Positions 6,389-6,653 of a DNA stretch of 6,653 bases are shown piece after piece. The notes under the pieces were generated by a model. That model had not been told where the DNA came from. It saw only the letters and a program-made list of their open reading frames with translations, and ran no database searches. Made by a program: the position numbers and the translations under genes. Every line of letters starts with the position of its first letter. Within the stretch, counting starts at the first letter, position 1. Source of the stretch: Syntrophales bacterium (lineage in GTDB: Bacteria > Desulfobacterota > Syntrophia > Syntrophales > UBA5619); NCBI GenBank assembly GCA_028712015.1, contig JAQTRB010000094.1:1-6653 (forward strand), read 5' to 3'.

Positions 6389-6653
6389 TCATCTCTTTTC
6401 GTCGGTCTCGAGATTTCCAAGAAGAAGGTCATGTGCCTCGGCTTCTTTGCGAGTCATGTGGCATGTACCTTCAAAAAAAGCCCCTTCCTCGACCGAAAAA
6501 AGGGGTGTGTTAAGATCTCCCAACAGCTTGCCCGTCGAGTAGATCCGGATTTGCTTCTTGACTTCGATCTGTCCGCGCACCTCGCCGCTGATCATAACAC
6601 TGTCCACACGGATATCAGCCTCAAGATCGGCGCCTTCACCGATCACCAGCGTG
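6389..6653 (-). CDS. Bactofilin (partial, 5' end outside window)
   Basis: Bactofilins are small polymer-forming cytoskeletal proteins (DUF583/CcmA family) that assemble as right-handed beta-helices without nucleotide and help with cell shape, polar localisation or chromosome-segregation proteins. The visible 87 C-terminal residues read TLVIGEGADLEADIRVDSV, then ISGEVRGQI, a GKLLGDLNTPLFSVEEGAFFEG segment and CHMT. This repeating pattern of short beta strands with G-x-I/L turns and the closing VEEGAxFEG are typical of the family. The frame is open to the right edge, so the true start lies outside; a GTG at 6646 is an internal codon. A polar tail, RKEAEAHDLLLGNLETDEKR, ends at TGA 6391-6389. 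In many deltaproteobacteria a bactofilin gene sits beside parAB and upstream of atpF', which this layout matches. The 613-bp gap and terminator argue that it is transcribed separately from atp. Confidence 0.9.
   Translation of the reverse strand, partial: TLVIGEGADLEADIRVDSVMISGEVRGQIEVKKQIRIYSTGKLLGDLNTPLFSVEEGAFFEGTCHMTRKEAEAHDLLLGNLETDEKR

Noticed and set aside
6177..6392. 71-codon minus-strand reading frame whose ATG overlaps the bactofilin stop (ATGA)
   Set aside because: The overlap is suggestive of coupling, but the protein (MRRPDSVGKSERSDG...) matches nothing I know, and the frame runs through the terminator-like hairpin and the TTGACA box. More likely a chance open frame.
6013..6513. 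166-codon plus-strand reading frame in the gap
   Set aside because: It runs antisense into the end of the bactofilin gene, has no family resemblance, and lacks a ribosome-binding site. Treated as a chance frame.

Overview
The window carries most of an F-type ATP synthase operon on the minus strand, reading right to left: atpF' (b'), atpF (b), atpH (delta), atpA (alpha), atpG (gamma), atpD (beta) and the 5' part of atpC (epsilon), which runs off the left edge. The 3' end of a bactofilin gene enters from the right edge on the same strand. Together these genes encode the whole F1 sector plus the b/b' peripheral stalk. The membrane subunits a and c are not in the window.

A paired b'/b, an AtpF with a signal-peptide-like N terminus, a bactofilin gene upstream and no atpB/atpE at the head of the cluster together suggest a deltaproteobacterium in the broad sense (Desulfobacterota and relatives), perhaps a syntroph- or Geobacter-like lineage. 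The DNA is GC-rich. The lineage is inferred from gene order and protein character, not from a database match.

Region by region: 1-226 atpC (partial); 239-1645 atpD; 1646-1703 a spacer with a small hairpin; 1704-2579 atpG; 2625-4139 atpA; 4143-4688 atpH; 4685-5350 atpF; 5350-5775 atpF'; 5776-6388 a 613-bp non-coding gap; 6389-6653 bactofilin (partial). The atp genes are tightly packed. The F'-F junction is a one-base TGATG overlap, F-H is a four-base TTGA overlap and H-A has a 3-bp gap. This points to one transcript with coupled translation.

The gap is the most interesting part. Reading toward atpF' it holds: a terminator-like hairpin with a T-run (6218-6245) that could end bactofilin transcription; a TTGACA-containing candidate promoter (6174-6202); a perfect 17-bp dyad with an extra half-site just downstream (6135-6160); about 390 nt of leader with several potential hairpins; and a good intrinsic-terminator structure (5807-5841) ending only 31 nt before the atpF' start codon. 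A terminator in the sense direction directly before the first gene of an ATP synthase operon suggests attenuation, or a roughly 360-nt RNA with read-through into the operon. This is inference from sequence and untested.
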